Shown here one piece after another: positions 1 through 8,944 of a stretch of 44,013 nt of DNA. Origin of the DNA: Limnohabitans sp. (GTDB taxonomy: Bacteria > Pseudomonadota > Gammaproteobacteria > Burkholderiales > Burkholderiaceae_C). Position 1 is the stretch's first letter. Each line of letters begins with the position of its first letter. The position numbers were made by a program, and so were the translations under genes. The notes below the pieces were generated by a model. The model saw only the letters and a list, made by a program, of their open reading frames with translations. It made no database searches and was not told where the DNA came from. The DNA is taken from contig JAHEBO010000025.1 of assembly GCA_024642215.1 (NCBI GenBank), positions 1-44,013 of the forward strand. The letters run 5' to 3'.

Positions 1-649
1 AAATCACTTCTGATTCAAACGTGACCAGTACATCGCCAATATTGCGCTGCAAGAAGATGGTGGTGGCATCGCGGCCACCCTTGGCCAACACAGGCACATT
101 TTTGTAGAGCTTGGCCACAAATGCTGCTGCGTCTGCCTCGCTGCCACCCTTTTTGCGCACATAACCCCATGCGGCCATGTAGGCCATGCGGCCGTTGCCA
201 CCGGTTTTAGGATTGACCACAATGACCTGAATGCCAGGCTTGATCAAGTCGTCCCAGTCTTTGATGTTCTTGGGATTGCCATTGCGCGTTAGGAACAACA
301 TGGTGGAGCTGGTGGGCGATGCACTGTGTGGGAATCGCTTGTTCCAATCCGCAGCCACAATGCCTTTGCTGGCCAGAAAGTCGATGTCGGTGGTGGTGTT
401 CATTGTGACCACGTCGGCATCCAACCCATCGTTCACAGCGCGAGCTTGGGCACTAGAGCCACCATGGGCTTGGTCAATCTTGATGTCTTTGCCCGTGGTC
501 TTTTTGTAATTGGCAATGAAGGCGGCGTTGTAGTCTTTGTAAAACTCGCGGGCCACGTCGTAGGAGGCATTCAGCAAAGTTTGAGCGGATGCGTTGAGGC
601 CAGAAACGGCCAGCAAGGCGGCGGCGGCAATGGATTTGATTTTGTTCAT
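1..649 (-). CDS. sbp: Sulfate ABC transporter substrate-binding protein, 5' part (C-terminus outside window)
   Basis: Periplasmic receptor that binds sulfate or thiosulfate and delivers it to a CysTWA-type ABC importer. The frame opens with an ATG at 647-649 and stays open to the window edge, giving about 216 residues of a family usually near 330. Residues 1-22 form a clear signal peptide (MNKIKSIAAAALLAVSG, then an Ala-Ser-Ala cleavage context). The mature part shows family hallmarks: SYDVAREFYKDYNAAF, QAHGGSSAQARAVNDGL, ADVVTMN, GNPKNIKDWDDLIKPG and NPKTGGNGRMAYMAAWGY. Transport subunits would be expected further left, outside the window. A 10-bp palindrome (CTCAATTGAG, 657-666) lies just ahead of the start and the region up to about 770 is AT-rich, so the promoter is probably there. 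Phosphate-, molybdate- and tungstate-binding relatives are less likely given these motifs. Confidence 0.93.
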   Translation of the reverse strand, partial: MNKIKSIAAAALLAVSGLNASAQTLLNASYDVAREFYKDYNAAFIANYKKTTGKDIKIDQAHGGSSAQARAVNDGLDADVVTMNTTTDIDFLASKGIVAADWNKRFPHSASPTSSTMLFLTRNGNPKNIKDWDDLIKPGIQVIVVNPKTGGNGRMAYMAAWGYVRKKGGSEADAAAFVAKLYKNVPVLAKGGRDATTIFLQRNIGDVLVTFESEVI

Positions 650-806
650 GGTGAGTCTCAATTGAGTAAGGACGTGATTGTCTGAGTCAGCCCTCAAAAC
701 TCAAACGAATCATTTGTTGTTTGTTTATGCATATACGTCATATAAAGATGGCATAGCAAGGGAATGTATGGCCGAATTCAAGTGAAGTACCATATGATGC
801 ATATCA

Positions 807-820
807 TTGGTATATACCAA
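807..820. promoter_or_regulatory. 14-bp perfect palindrome, candidate VapBC operator
   Basis: TTGGTATATACCAA is its own reverse complement and lies 25 bases before the antitoxin start, where VapB-VapC complexes typically autoregulate. A second, imperfect dyad (ATGAT...ATCAT, 794-807) abuts it. A Shine-Dalgarno sequence, AAAGGAG (833-839), follows at good distance from the ATG. Binding is inferred from position and symmetry only. Confidence 0.6.
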
Positions 821-844
821 CAATGAACGCCCAAAGGAGTCAAC

Positions 845-1078
845 ATGGACACTGCAAAAATATTTCAGACGGGACGCAGTCAGGCTGTTCGCCTCCCAAA
901 GGAATACCGATTCAATGCCAAAGAGGTCGTGATCAAACGTGTGGGTGACGGCGTTTTATTAATGCCAATCGAAGACCCCTGGGTCACGATTGAAGCCGCA
1001 TTGAACGCTTTCGAGCCAGACTTCAAGATAGAGCGACAGCAACCCGAACATCAAATTCGACCTGAGGTTTTATTGTGA
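845..1078 (+). CDS. vapB: VapB-type antitoxin (AbrB/SpoVT fold)
   Basis: A 77-residue protein that should neutralise the adjacent PIN-domain toxin and repress the operon. The N-terminal half (residues 1-45: [19 protein letters not shown], then [14 protein letters not shown]) is the swapped-hairpin AbrB/MazE-like DNA-binding module found in VapB antitoxins. The C-terminal tail, from about residue 50, is acidic/hydrophobic and would wrap the toxin. The ATG is preceded by AAAGGAG at 833-839. The stop overlaps the toxin start by four bases (GTGA), which implies translational coupling. The dyad at 807-820 is a likely autoregulatory operator. The closest described type is the VapB/VagC group. Confidence 0.9.
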   Translation: MDTAKIFQTGRSQAVRLPKEYRFNAKEVVIKRVGDGVLLMPIEDPWVTIEAALNAFEPDFKIERQQPEHQIRPEVLL

Positions 1079-1476
1079 TTTTGCTAGACACCAACACGTG
1101 TATCTACATCATCAACAATCGACCTCCCAACGTACTCGAAAGATTCCGCAAATACAAAGCCGGCGATGTCGGTATTAGCAGTATTGCTGCTTCCGAATTA
1201 GCATATGGCGTGGCCAAATCCGGGTCTGACAAGAATCGAAAAGCTCTAGACATGTTTTTGGCGCCAATGCAGATTCTTCCATTCGACAGCCAGTGCCTCT
1301 GGTTTTATGCAGATCTGCGAGCTTCATTAGAAAAACAAGGCCTGTCGATAGGACCCATGGACACCTTGATTGCAGCACATGCCCTGAGCATTGACGGCAC
1401 GTTGGTGACCAACAACATTAAAGAGTTTATGCGTGTACCAAAACTCAAACTTGAAAACTGGTTTGAGGCCATCTAA
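1075..1476 (+). CDS. vapC: VapC-type toxin, PIN-domain ribonuclease
   Basis: A 133-residue PIN-domain protein expected to act as a Mg2+-dependent endoribonuclease. VapC toxins usually cut tRNA or the rRNA sarcin-ricin loop; the target here is unknown. Conserved acidic residues are in place: Asp5 in LLDTNTCIY, Glu41 in [12 protein letters not shown] and Asp96 in [12 protein letters not shown], followed by LVTNNIKEF near the C-terminus. Translation begins at a GTG overlapping the vapB stop. The length is normal and the active site looks intact, so the toxin is probably functional. Only 9 bases separate its stop from the convergent modC stop, so it has no obvious terminator of its own. Confidence 0.93.
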   Translation: MILLDTNTCIYIINNRPPNVLERFRKYKAGDVGISSIAASELAYGVAKSGSDKNRKALDMFLAPMQILPFDSQCLWFYADLRASLEKQGLSIGPMDTLIAAHALSIDGTLVTNNIKEFMRVPKLKLENWFEAI

Positions 1477-1485
1477 TCAGACTGC

Positions 1486-2583
1486 TCAAGCCACCAAAGC
1501 CACAGACTTCACTTGCGCCCACACTGGTTGGCCTACCTGCAGGCCCAGCTCGTCCACCGCACGCTTTGTGACGCGGGCCAACACCTCTTCGGCGCCACAC
1601 TTTACAACCACCATCACCTGCGAAGGATGCGCATCGGGCGTGATGCTTTGAATGGTTCCAAGCAACTGGTTTTGAATGCTGGTGTTTTGCGGCTCAGACG
1701 TGGCCAAACTGACATCACGCGCCAAGATGCGAATACGCACCGCTTTGCCGACTGGCAGCCCTGCATCGCGCATCCAAACACAACCGCCCTCAAAGTCGAT
1801 GCGCGACAAATGCCATTGCGTAGCCACCTGGCCAATGTGCCCTGCAATCAAAGCGCCAGCATCTTCCCCCACCACAACAGGGTTCACCACTTGCGTCAGC
1901 ACGGTACTCACCGGACCTTGCGCTTTGACATTCCCCTTATCGAGCACCACCAAATGATCTGCCAAACGTGCGACTTCATCTGCTGAATGCGTGACGTACA
2001 ACATCGGCATCTTGAGTTCATCACGCAGCTTTGAAAGCCAAGGAAAAATCTCTTGGCGGCGCGCGGCATCCAGTGACGCCAAGGGCTCGTCCATCAAGAG
2101 CAATTGAGGCTGCATGGCAATGGCTCTGGCAATGGCGACTCGCTGACGCTCCCCGCCAGAAAGCTGATCAGGCATGCGTTGTAGAAAATTGCCAATGCCC
2201 AAGAGCTCGATGGAGGCTTGCAGTGCTTTGGCTGCATCAGGCTGCGCATTGCCTGAAGTCTTCAATGCGCGCTTCAAGCCGAAGTTCAAGTTGTCACTCA
2301 CAGTGAGATGAGGCAACAAACTTGATTCTTGAAACACATAGCCCAAGGGCCGTTGCCAGGTAGGCAAGTCAATGCCCTGCTGCGTGTCTTGCCAAATGTG
2401 TGCGCCAATTTGAATGCGACCTTGCTGATTTTTTTCTAAACCAGCAACAGCCCGCAGCAATGTTGTTTTGCCAGACCCTGAAGCACCAAAAATAGCGGTG
2501 ATACCCTGCCCCGGCAATTGCAGGTCTAAATCCAACTTGAAAGCCGAACGCTTCAATTGAATTTGCAGGTGAATGCGGTTCAT
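1486..2583 (-). CDS. modC: Molybdate ABC transporter ATP-binding protein
   Basis: ATPase that powers molybdate uptake through ModB. It is 365 residues long, normal for ModC. Walker A is GASGSGKTT (residues 33-41), the Q-loop follows in [11 protein letters not shown], the ABC signature is [14 protein letters not shown] (141-154) and Walker B is LLLMDEP (161-167), with a D-loop and a switch His in YVTHSADEV. From about residue 290 a C-terminal MOP/TOBE-like domain ([24 protein letters not shown]) is expected to bind oxyanion, and it distinguishes ModC from generic importers. The ATG overlaps the modB stop by four bases, so the two are co-translated. No modA is seen in the window. Confidence 0.93.
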   Translation of the reverse strand: MNRIHLQIQLKRSAFKLDLDLQLPGQGITAIFGASGSGKTTLLRAVAGLEKNQQGRIQIGAHIWQDTQQGIDLPTWQRPLGYVFQESSLLPHLTVSDNLNFGLKRALKTSGNAQPDAAKALQASIELLGIGNFLQRMPDQLSGGERQRVAIARAIAMQPQLLLMDEPLASLDAARRQEIFPWLSKLRDELKMPMLYVTHSADEVARLADHLVVLDKGNVKAQGPVSTVLTQVVNPVVVGEDAGALIAGHIGQVATQWHLSRIDFEGGCVWMRDAGLPVGKAVRIRILARDVSLATSEPQNTSIQNQLLGTIQSITPDAHPSQVMVVVKCGAEEVLARVTKRAVDELGLQVGQPVWAQVKSVALVA

Positions 2584-3260
2584 ACCACCTGCCTTTGACG
2601 ACGGTTCATCATGGCCAACACCAACAGAACCAGAAACGAGAAGACCAACATACCCGCAGCCAACACATGTGCTTGCGCATATTCCATGGCCTCAACGTGC
2701 CCATAAATTTCTGTTGACACCACCCGTGTTTTGCCAGGAATATTGCCGCCAATCATCAGCACCACACCAAACTCACCCACGGTGTGGGCAAAGCTCAAAA
2801 TGGCAGCCGTGATCATGCCGGGTTTGGCCAATGGCAAAGCCACTGAGAAAAACGCATCCAGCGGACTGGCGCGCAAAGTTGCCGCAACTTCCATAGGACG
2901 TGCGCCGATGCCCTCAAAGGCATGCTGCAAGGGCTGCACCGCAAAGGGCAAGGAGAACAAGATGGAGCCAATGAGAAGGCCCGTGAATGTGAAGGACAAC
3001 ACGCCCCATCCCATGGCCTGCGTGAACTGTCCCAAAGGGCCTTGAGGACCCATCACGATGAGCATGTAAAAGCCCAGGACCGAAGGCGGCAACACCAAAG
3101 GCAAGCTTGCCAGCGCATGGACAGGGGCACGCCACGCAGACTGCGTTTGCGACAACCACCAAGCCAATGGCGTGGCCAGGATCAACAACAGCAAAGTGGT
3201 TGAAGTGGCCAGGGCCAAGGTCAGTTGAATGGCTTGCCAAGATTCGGGCGTCAAATTCAT
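2580..3260 (-). CDS. modB: Molybdate ABC transporter permease
   Basis: Inner-membrane permease of the molybdate importer, 226 residues. It has about five hydrophobic segments and the cytoplasmic EAA loop that contacts the ATPase ([16 protein letters not shown], then LPLAKPGM, about residues 140-168). [17 protein letters not shown] and [21 protein letters not shown] are characteristic of ModB. The last bases overlap the modC ATG. In most bacteria modA precedes modB. Here the next gene upstream is the divergent phosphoesterase, starting about 60 bases away, so the binding protein must be encoded elsewhere or be shared. The leader of fewer than 70 bases must hold promoters for both directions; no clear ModE dyad was seen. 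Confidence 0.93.
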   Translation of the reverse strand: MNLTPESWQAIQLTLALATSTTLLLLILATPLAWWLSQTQSAWRAPVHALASLPLVLPPSVLGFYMLIVMGPQGPLGQFTQAMGWGVLSFTFTGLLIGSILFSLPFAVQPLQHAFEGIGARPMEVAATLRASPLDAFFSVALPLAKPGMITAAILSFAHTVGEFGVVLMIGGNIPGKTRVVSTEIYGHVEAMEYAQAHVLAAGMLVFSFLVLLVLAMMNRRQRQVV

Positions 3261-3320
3261 GCGTGCAAGTTTACGACGAAGTCCCTAGAATGCCAGCGAA
3301 GTATCAAAAGGAACATGACA

Positions 3321-4826
3321 ATGCAGACATACAAGTTAGCGCTGGTCTTCGGCACTTTGTTGGGCACAGCGCAAGCACAGACCGTGGTGCCTCGCCCTAT
3401 GGACAAGATTGACCACGTGGTGGTGATCTTTGCCGAGAACCACAGCTTTGACAACTTGTATGGCAAGTTTCCCGGCGCCAATGGCATTGCACAAGCCACG
3501 GAAGAACAAAAACGCCAACTGGACCATGATGGCCAAGCGCTCAAGTCTTTGACCGTTTTTGACCATCACGGCAAACCGCACCCCCAGTTTCCTGTCTTGC
3601 CCAATGCACCTTTTCAAATTGACGGCGCGCCTGTTGGCAAAAAGTTGACGGACTTCACACCTAGCGGTGTTCACGCTTTCTATCAAAACAAAGAGCAAAT
3701 CAACGGCGGCAAGAACAACATGTTCGCGGCCATGTCCAATGTGGGTGGCTGGGTCATGGGCCACTACAGTGGCGAAGGCATGAAGCTTTGGCAGTGGGCC
3801 AAGGAATACACCCTTGCCGACAACTTCTTCATGGGCGCATTTGGTGGCTCCTACCTCAACCACCTGTGGTTGGTGTGCGCCTGCACGCCACAGCACCCCA
3901 ATGCGCCAAAAGACATGCTGATTCAATTGGATGGACAAGGCAAACTCTTGAAAAAACCGGGTTCAACATCGGCCAATGAAGCTGCGGTCCAGGTTTTCAG
4001 TGGGGGCGGCGTTCAAGTGGGGCCAGATGGCTACTCGGTCAACACCACACAGCCGCCCTACCAGCCCAGCGCCATCCCACCCTCAGCACAAGGCCCCAAC
4101 ACCCATGTTGATCCTGCAGGCATTCAATGGGGTGGCAAGCTGCAAACGGCTTTACCGCCACAAACTTTGCCCACCATTGGCGATCGTCTCAGCGACCGAA
4201 AAGTTTCTTGGGCTTGGTATGCCGGTGGTTACAAACTGGCTTTGGCCGATGGCATGCAAGAGCCCTCAGCGCCGCGCAAAGTCATCTACACCAGTGCCAA
4301 TGGTGCGCCGCATTTTCAGCCACATCATCAGCCCTTCAATTATTTCGCCAATTACGCCCCCGGCACTGCCGCACGTGCGCAACATTTGAAAGATGGTGAA
4401 GATTTCTTAAGCGATGTTGAAAAAGGCACTTTGCCTGCCGTGAGTTTTTACAAACCCGTGGGCATGCAAACCCAACACCCGAGCTACACCGACGTGCAAA
4501 CAGGTGACCGTCACATGGACAGCGTGTTGCAAAAACTGAGAGCCAGCCCCCAATGGAAAAACATGCTGGTGGTGCTCACCTATGACGAAAATGGCGGCTA
4601 CTGGGACCACGTGGCACCGCCAACAGCGCCAGGTTTGAGCGATCAATTTGGACCAGGTACACGCGTACCCGCCTTGCTCATTGGCCCCCATGTCAAAAAA
4701 GGTTTCATCGACTCCAGCTCTTACGACACCACCTCCATTGCCAAATTCATCACAGAGCGTTTTCAGCTGGAGCCCTTAAGTGGCACCCGCCCCAAAGCAG
4801 GCAATTTGACCAACGCTTTGCAGTAA
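3321..4826 (+). CDS. Secreted AcpA/phospholipase C-family phosphoesterase
   Basis: A periplasmic or secreted metal-dependent phosphoesterase of the alkaline-phosphatase superfamily (phospholipase C/acid phosphatase AcpA branch, PF04185 type). MQTYKLALVFGTLLGTAQAQ is a signal peptide. The metal-binding start of the domain is FAENHSFDNLYGKFPG, and the C-terminal metal motif is TYDENGGYWDHVAPP, preceded by MDSVLQKLRASPQWKNMLV. I chose the ATG at 3321 because AAAAGGA (3306-3312) lies 8 bases before it; the ATG at 3315 is in frame but too close, and the frame is open back to 3225. Length is about 501 residues, normal for the family. Substrate (phospholipid, phosphomonoester or phosphodiester) cannot be told from sequence. 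It is divergent from modBC, with no evident functional link. Confidence 0.88.
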   Translation: MQTYKLALVFGTLLGTAQAQTVVPRPMDKIDHVVVIFAENHSFDNLYGKFPGANGIAQATEEQKRQLDHDGQALKSLTVFDHHGKPHPQFPVLPNAPFQIDGAPVGKKLTDFTPSGVHAFYQNKEQINGGKNNMFAAMSNVGGWVMGHYSGEGMKLWQWAKEYTLADNFFMGAFGGSYLNHLWLVCACTPQHPNAPKDMLIQLDGQGKLLKKPGSTSANEAAVQVFSGGGVQVGPDGYSVNTTQPPYQPSAIPPSAQGPNTHVDPAGIQWGGKLQTALPPQTLPTIGDRLSDRKVSWAWYAGGYKLALADGMQEPSAPRKVIYTSANGAPHFQPHHQPFNYFANYAPGTAARAQHLKDGEDFLSDVEKGTLPAVSFYKPVGMQTQHPSYTDVQTGDRHMDSVLQKLRASPQWKNMLVVLTYDENGGYWDHVAPPTAPGLSDQFGPGTRVPALLIGPHVKKGFIDSSSYDTTSIAKFITERFQLEPLSGTRPKAGNLTNALQ

Positions 4827-4894
4827 GCATATTTTTTGTATCTGTTGGATATAACCGACACCATTAACTTCTGAGGGCGCTATCTTTGCGCCTC

Positions 4895-5521
4895 ATGAAA
4901 AAAATTTGGGACATTTCCCCACCCATTGATGCCAGTAGCCCGGTCTTTCCGGGCGACACGCCATTCCAATTGAATTGGTCTGCGCAAATTTCCGAACATT
5001 GCCCAGTGAATGTGAGCGCCATCACCCTGTCGCCGCACGTCGGTTCGCACGCTGATGCGCCCTTGCACTACGACCCAGCAGGTCTCGCCATTGGCCAAGT
5101 TGATTTGCACACTTTCATAGGCCCTTGCCGAGTGATTCATGCCATAGGCGTTGGCTCACTGATTACCATACAGCATTTGGCGCATCAACTTCAAGACTTG
5201 CCCGAGCGAATTTTGGTCAAGACTTACGAGAAATTTCCTTTAGAAAAATTTGACACGCTGCTCACTGCTTTTGCACCCGAAACTTTGATCGCTTTGGCAG
5301 ATCTGGGCGTGAAGATGGTAGGTATCGACAGCGCCAGCATTGATCCAGCCGACAGCAAAACTTTAGCCAGCCACCAGGTTATCCGACAACGCAACATGCG
5401 CGTGTTGGAGAACCTGCAGCTCGACGACATCCAAGAGGGTGATTACGAACTGATCGCCCTGCCCCTCAAACTCATGAGCGCAGACGCCAGCCCGGTGCGC
5501 GCCATCCTTCGAGAACTTTGA
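4895..5521 (+). CDS. kynB: Kynurenine formamidase (arylformamidase)
   Basis: Hydrolyses N-formylkynurenine to kynurenine and formate, the second step of tryptophan catabolism. The 208-residue protein has the metal-dependent cyclase-type fold with the metal-binding motif SPHVGSHADAPLHYD, and the N-terminal IWDISPPIDASSPVFPGDTPF typical of KynB. The start is the ATG at 4895; an in-frame TTG at 4886 gives a 3-residue longer form. Upstream, GAGGG (4873-4877) is too far for a normal ribosome site unless the small GGCGC/GCGCC stem (4876-4892) folds and shortens the gap. First gene of a kynB-kynU-kynA operon. No KynR-type regulator is adjacent. Confidence 0.93.
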   Translation: MKKIWDISPPIDASSPVFPGDTPFQLNWSAQISEHCPVNVSAITLSPHVGSHADAPLHYDPAGLAIGQVDLHTFIGPCRVIHAIGVGSLITIQHLAHQLQDLPERILVKTYEKFPLEKFDTLLTAFAPETLIALADLGVKMVGIDSASIDPADSKTLASHQVIRQRNMRVLENLQLDDIQEGDYELIALPLKLMSADASPVRAILREL

Positions 5522-5523
5522 AC

Positions 5524-6804
5524 ATGACACCTCAAACCCTTTCAGAATGCCAGACCCTGGACCAACAAGACCCCTTGCGTTCCCTACGCGATTTGTTTCA
5601 ATTGCCTGAGGGCGTGATCTATCTGGATGGCAATTCACTGGGCGTATTGCCCAAGGCCACGCCGTCTCGCGTTGCTCAAGCGGTGGCGCAAGAATGGGGG
5701 AACGACTTGATCAAAAGTTGGAACACCGCAGGTTGGTTTCAACTGCCCTTGAAAGTGGGCAACAAAATTGCCAAACTGATTGGGGCCAAAGACGATGAAG
5801 TGGTGGCGGCCGACAGCACCTCCATCAACTTGTTCAAAGTGCTCAGTGCCGCCTTGTCGATTGCGAAGGCGGACCACCCCGAAAAAAACATCGTTCTGAG
5901 TGAACGTACCAACTTTCCAACTGACCTCTACATTGCGGAGGCACTGTGCAAAGAGCGTGGCTATCAACTCAAACTGGTAGAAGCCGAAGCGCTTGATGCG
6001 GCTCTGCAAAAAAACGTGGCTGTGTTGATGTTGACCCATGTGAACTACCGCACAGGCGCCATGCTGAACATGAAAGACATGACTGCTGCTGCACACGCAG
6101 TAGGTGCCTTAACCGTTTGGGATTTGGCACACAGCGCGGGTGCGGTGCCCCTTGATCTGAACGGTGCCGATGCCGACTTCTCTGTGGGTTGCGGTTACAA
6201 ATACCTCAATGGCGGCCCCGGTGCACCCGCATTTGTGTGGGTCAACCCAAAGCACACCAATCGCTTTTGGCAACCGCTGACAGGGTGGTGGGGCCACGCA
6301 GCCCCCTTTGAATTCACACCAGACTACAAACCCGCAGCAGGCATCACCCGCTATCAGTGCGGCACACAACCCATCCTGAGTTTGACCGCGCTCGATACTG
6401 GGTTGGATGCATTTTTGGAAGCAGAAAAGCTCGGCGGCATGAAGGCGCTGCGGCAAAAATCACTGGCACTCACAGGCCTCTTCATGCAGTTGGTCAAAAC
6501 CCAATTGGTTGGGCATGGCTTTGGCATTGCCACCCCAGAGCAGGAAGACATGCGCGGTTCACAAGTGAGTTTGACACGCGCTGATGGCGCCTATGCCATT
6601 GTCCAAGCCCTCATCGCGCGCGGCGTGATTGGCGACTACAGAGCGGGCGACGGCAAACAACACCCAGACATTCTCCGATTTGGACTGACTCCCTTGTACT
6701 TAGGCTATGCCGATGTGTGGCATGCCGTGCGTCATTTGAAAGAAGTGATGGACACGCAAGAATGGCAGCAAGCCCGCTTCTCACAAAAACACGCCGTGAC
6801 CTGA
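5524..6804 (+). CDS. kynU: Kynureninase
   Basis: PLP enzyme cleaving kynurenine (and 3-hydroxykynurenine) to anthranilate and alanine. At 426 residues it is full length. Features seen: YLDGNSLGVLPK near the N-terminus, DLAHSAGAVPLDLNGADADF for the cofactor region, and the Schiff-base lysine in CGYKYLNGGPG (Lys226 from this start). PDILRFGLTPLYLGYADVW near the C-terminus is also typical. The ATG at 5524 is preferred; a TTG at 5518 overlaps the kynB stop region and could be used instead. The start sits two bases after the kynB stop, so translation is probably coupled. With kynB and kynA it gives a complete route from tryptophan to anthranilate. Confidence 0.95.
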   Translation: MTPQTLSECQTLDQQDPLRSLRDLFQLPEGVIYLDGNSLGVLPKATPSRVAQAVAQEWGNDLIKSWNTAGWFQLPLKVGNKIAKLIGAKDDEVVAADSTSINLFKVLSAALSIAKADHPEKNIVLSERTNFPTDLYIAEALCKERGYQLKLVEAEALDAALQKNVAVLMLTHVNYRTGAMLNMKDMTAAAHAVGALTVWDLAHSAGAVPLDLNGADADFSVGCGYKYLNGGPGAPAFVWVNPKHTNRFWQPLTGWWGHAAPFEFTPDYKPAAGITRYQCGTQPILSLTALDTGLDAFLEAEKLGGMKALRQKSLALTGLFMQLVKTQLVGHGFGIATPEQEDMRGSQVSLTRADGAYAIVQALIARGVIGDYRAGDGKQHPDILRFGLTPLYLGYADVWHAVRHLKEVMDTQEWQQARFSQKHAVT

Positions 6805-6822
6805 AACCTGAAAGTGCCCACC

Positions 6823-7725
6823 ATGTCTGGATGCCCCTTCAACCCCAGCGCTTCTTCAGCGGCCTCGTCGTCAGACCTCACTGGTGATGCAAGCACCGCT
6901 CAAATTGTGCGTGACGAGAAAGCACAATTGGATTTCAGCCAATCGATGAGCTACGGCGATTACTTGCAACTCGACGCCATCTTGAATGCGCAAAAGCCGC
7001 TGTCGCCCGATCACAACGAAATGTTGTTCATCGTGCAGCACCAAACCAGCGAGCTGTGGATGAAGCTCATGCTGCACGAATTGACCGCAGCCATTCAACA
7101 CATTGAACAAGACGATTTGCCTGACGCCTTCAAGATGTTGGCACGCGTGTCGCAGATCATGGCGCAACTGGTGCATGCCTGGGATGTCTTGGCCACCATG
7201 ACACCGCCAGAGTACAGCGCCATCCGGCCTTATTTGGCCCAATCCAGTGGTTTTCAAAGTTGGCAATACCGTTGCATTGAATTCTCGATGGGCAATAAAA
7301 ATGCGGCCATGCTCATGCCTCATGCGCATCGCCCCGATCTGCATGACATTGTGGAGAAGGCCTATATCGCGCCATCTTTGTACGACGTGAGCTTGAAACT
7401 CTTGGCCCGCCGTGGATTGCCCGTCCCTGCCCATTACCTTGACCGCGACTGGCGCCAGCCCTATGCCGCCAACCCTCACGTAGAAGACGCCTGGCTGGTG
7501 GTTTACCGCAACCACAAACAACACTGGGACTTGTATCAACTGGGTGAGGAACTGGCCGATTTGGAAGATGCCTTCAGACTGTGGCGCTTCAGGCACCTCA
7601 CCACCGTGGAGCGTGTGATTGGCTTCAAACGTGGCACAGGCGGCACAGGCGGCGTGAGTTACCTGCGCAAGATGCTTGACGTGGTGCTTTTCCCTGAAAT
7701 ATGGTCCCTTAGAACCAGCCTTTAA
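6823..7725 (+). CDS. kynA: Tryptophan 2,3-dioxygenase
   Basis: Haem enzyme opening the indole ring of tryptophan to give N-formylkynurenine, the first step of the pathway. It is 300 residues long. Family landmarks are [53 protein letters not shown] with [10 protein letters not shown], and the C-terminal [19 protein letters not shown], which holds the probable axial haem histidine. The start used is the ATG at 6823; GTG at 6814 is an in-frame alternative and neither has a strong ribosome site. A hairpin terminator overlaps the stop codon, ending the kynBUA operon. A long antisense open frame over this gene is only a codon-usage shadow. Confidence 0.95.
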   Translation: MSGCPFNPSASSAASSSDLTGDASTAQIVRDEKAQLDFSQSMSYGDYLQLDAILNAQKPLSPDHNEMLFIVQHQTSELWMKLMLHELTAAIQHIEQDDLPDAFKMLARVSQIMAQLVHAWDVLATMTPPEYSAIRPYLAQSSGFQSWQYRCIEFSMGNKNAAMLMPHAHRPDLHDIVEKAYIAPSLYDVSLKLLARRGLPVPAHYLDRDWRQPYAANPHVEDAWLVVYRNHKQHWDLYQLGEELADLEDAFRLWRFRHLTTVERVIGFKRGTGGTGGVSYLRKMLDVVLFPEIWSLRTSL

Positions 7726-7745
7726 AAAGCCAAAAATTGGCTTTT
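7725..7745 (+). terminator. Rho-independent terminator of kynBUA
   Basis: Perfect 9-bp stem AAAAGCCAA / TTGGCTTTT with a 3-base loop, ending in a short T run and starting on the last base of the kynA stop codon. The A tract on the other arm would also let it act on the minus strand. It separates the kyn operon from the RND pump genes. Confidence 0.75.
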
Positions 7746-7786
7746 CATGATGTAATTCGGGAACTTTTTTCCTATTCGGAGTTCCC

Positions 7787-8941
7787 ATGCTGCGTTCCCC
7801 TCGTTTGGGTCCTTACCCCTTTGCTTTGTCTTTGATTGCCTGCCTGTGCATTGGCAGCACCTTGGTAGCTTGTAAAAAACCCGTTGCAGATGCTGACAAG
7901 GCAGCTGAAAGTGTGGCGCTGAGCTTGGGCAATGAAGACATTTTGCAACTGGGCACCTCAGAGCACGGCACTGGCCCCGTCATTTCTGGCTCATTGCAAC
8001 CAGAACTTCGCGCCGATTTGCGCGCAGAGGTCAGCGCCATGGTGGTCAAGGTTCACAAAGAAAATGGTGAACCTGTTCGCAAAGGCGACTTGCTGGTTTC
8101 ATTGGACAGCAGCGTGCTGCGCGACAACCTGAACTCAGCTGAAGAATCATTGCGCGCTGCAGCACAATCGTTGGACGGTGCCGAACGTCAATTCCAGCGC
8201 ATCAAGTCTTTGCAAGCACAAGGCATGGTGTCCATGCAGGGCTTGGAAGAATCCGAAGTCAAACGCAATGCGGCGCAAAGCGAGCATGTGGCCAGCAAAG
8301 CCCGCGTTGCAGCAGCCAAGCAACAACTGGAACGCACAGAAGTGCGCGCGCCCTTCAATGGCGTGGTCAGTGCACGCAAAGCCTCTGCAGGCGACACGGC
8401 CCAAATTGGCAAAGAGTTGATTCAAGTGATCGACCCCAGCAGCATGCGTTTTGAAGGCCAAGTGTCTGCCGATCAAATGAGCGTGCTCAAAGTGGGCCAG
8501 CGCGTGAGCTTTCGCATCAATGGTGTGGCGCAAAGTGGTGACCAACTTGGCAGCCGCGGCATCGTCAAGCGCATTGATGGTGCGGCCAACCCCATTACCC
8601 GCCAAGTGTCGGTCATTGTGGACATCAACAGCAAAGACCGCCCCCCTGTGGTGGGCCTCTATGCTGAAGGCGTGGTGGAAACACTCACCAAACCTGCCGT
8701 GATGATTTCGGAAAGCAGCCTGCGCCGCGAAGGTGACAAGGTGTTTGCATGGGCCTTGGATGGCAACAAAATTGTGAAACGCGCCATTCAATTGGGTGAC
8801 CGCGACACCCGCTTGGGCGAATGGGTGGTGACTTCGGGCTTAACCGCTGGCGACAAAGTGTTGCGCAACAACGGCAGTTCCTTGAAAGACGGCCAAGTTT
8901 TTACATTGCGCGCTGACACAGCCGTCAAAGTGGGTCAATAA
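7787..8941 (+). CDS. RND efflux periplasmic adaptor (membrane fusion protein), lipoprotein
   Basis: The periplasmic adaptor linking the inner-membrane RND pump encoded next to an outer-membrane channel. The protein is 384 residues. It begins with a lipoprotein signal ending LVACKK, so Cys about residue 29 should be acylated. A lipoyl-like half (AEVSAMVVKVHKENGEPVRKGDLLVSLD) precedes an alpha-helical hairpin of about 65 residues rich in Ala, Gln and Glu, then the returning lipoyl half (VRAPFNGVVSARKASAGD) and the beta-barrel and membrane-proximal domains. The ATG is preceded by CGGAG (7777-7781). The pump gene starts three bases after the stop, so they are one operon. No TolC-like gene is present, so a channel encoded elsewhere is presumably used. 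Exported substrate unknown. Confidence 0.92.
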   Translation: MLRSPRLGPYPFALSLIACLCIGSTLVACKKPVADADKAAESVALSLGNEDILQLGTSEHGTGPVISGSLQPELRADLRAEVSAMVVKVHKENGEPVRKGDLLVSLDSSVLRDNLNSAEESLRAAAQSLDGAERQFQRIKSLQAQGMVSMQGLEESEVKRNAAQSEHVASKARVAAAKQQLERTEVRAPFNGVVSARKASAGDTAQIGKELIQVIDPSSMRFEGQVSADQMSVLKVGQRVSFRINGVAQSGDQLGSRGIVKRIDGAANPITRQVSVIVDINSKDRPPVVGLYAEGVVETLTKPAVMISESSLRREGDKVFAWALDGNKIVKRAIQLGDRDTRLGEWVVTSGLTAGDKVLRNNGSSLKDGQVFTLRADTAVKVGQ

Positions 8942-8944
8942 ACC

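Noticed and set aside
6871-7788. A 305-residue antisense frame over kynA
   Set aside because: It is a codon-usage shadow with no recognisable motif, fully inside a well-conserved gene and its terminator.
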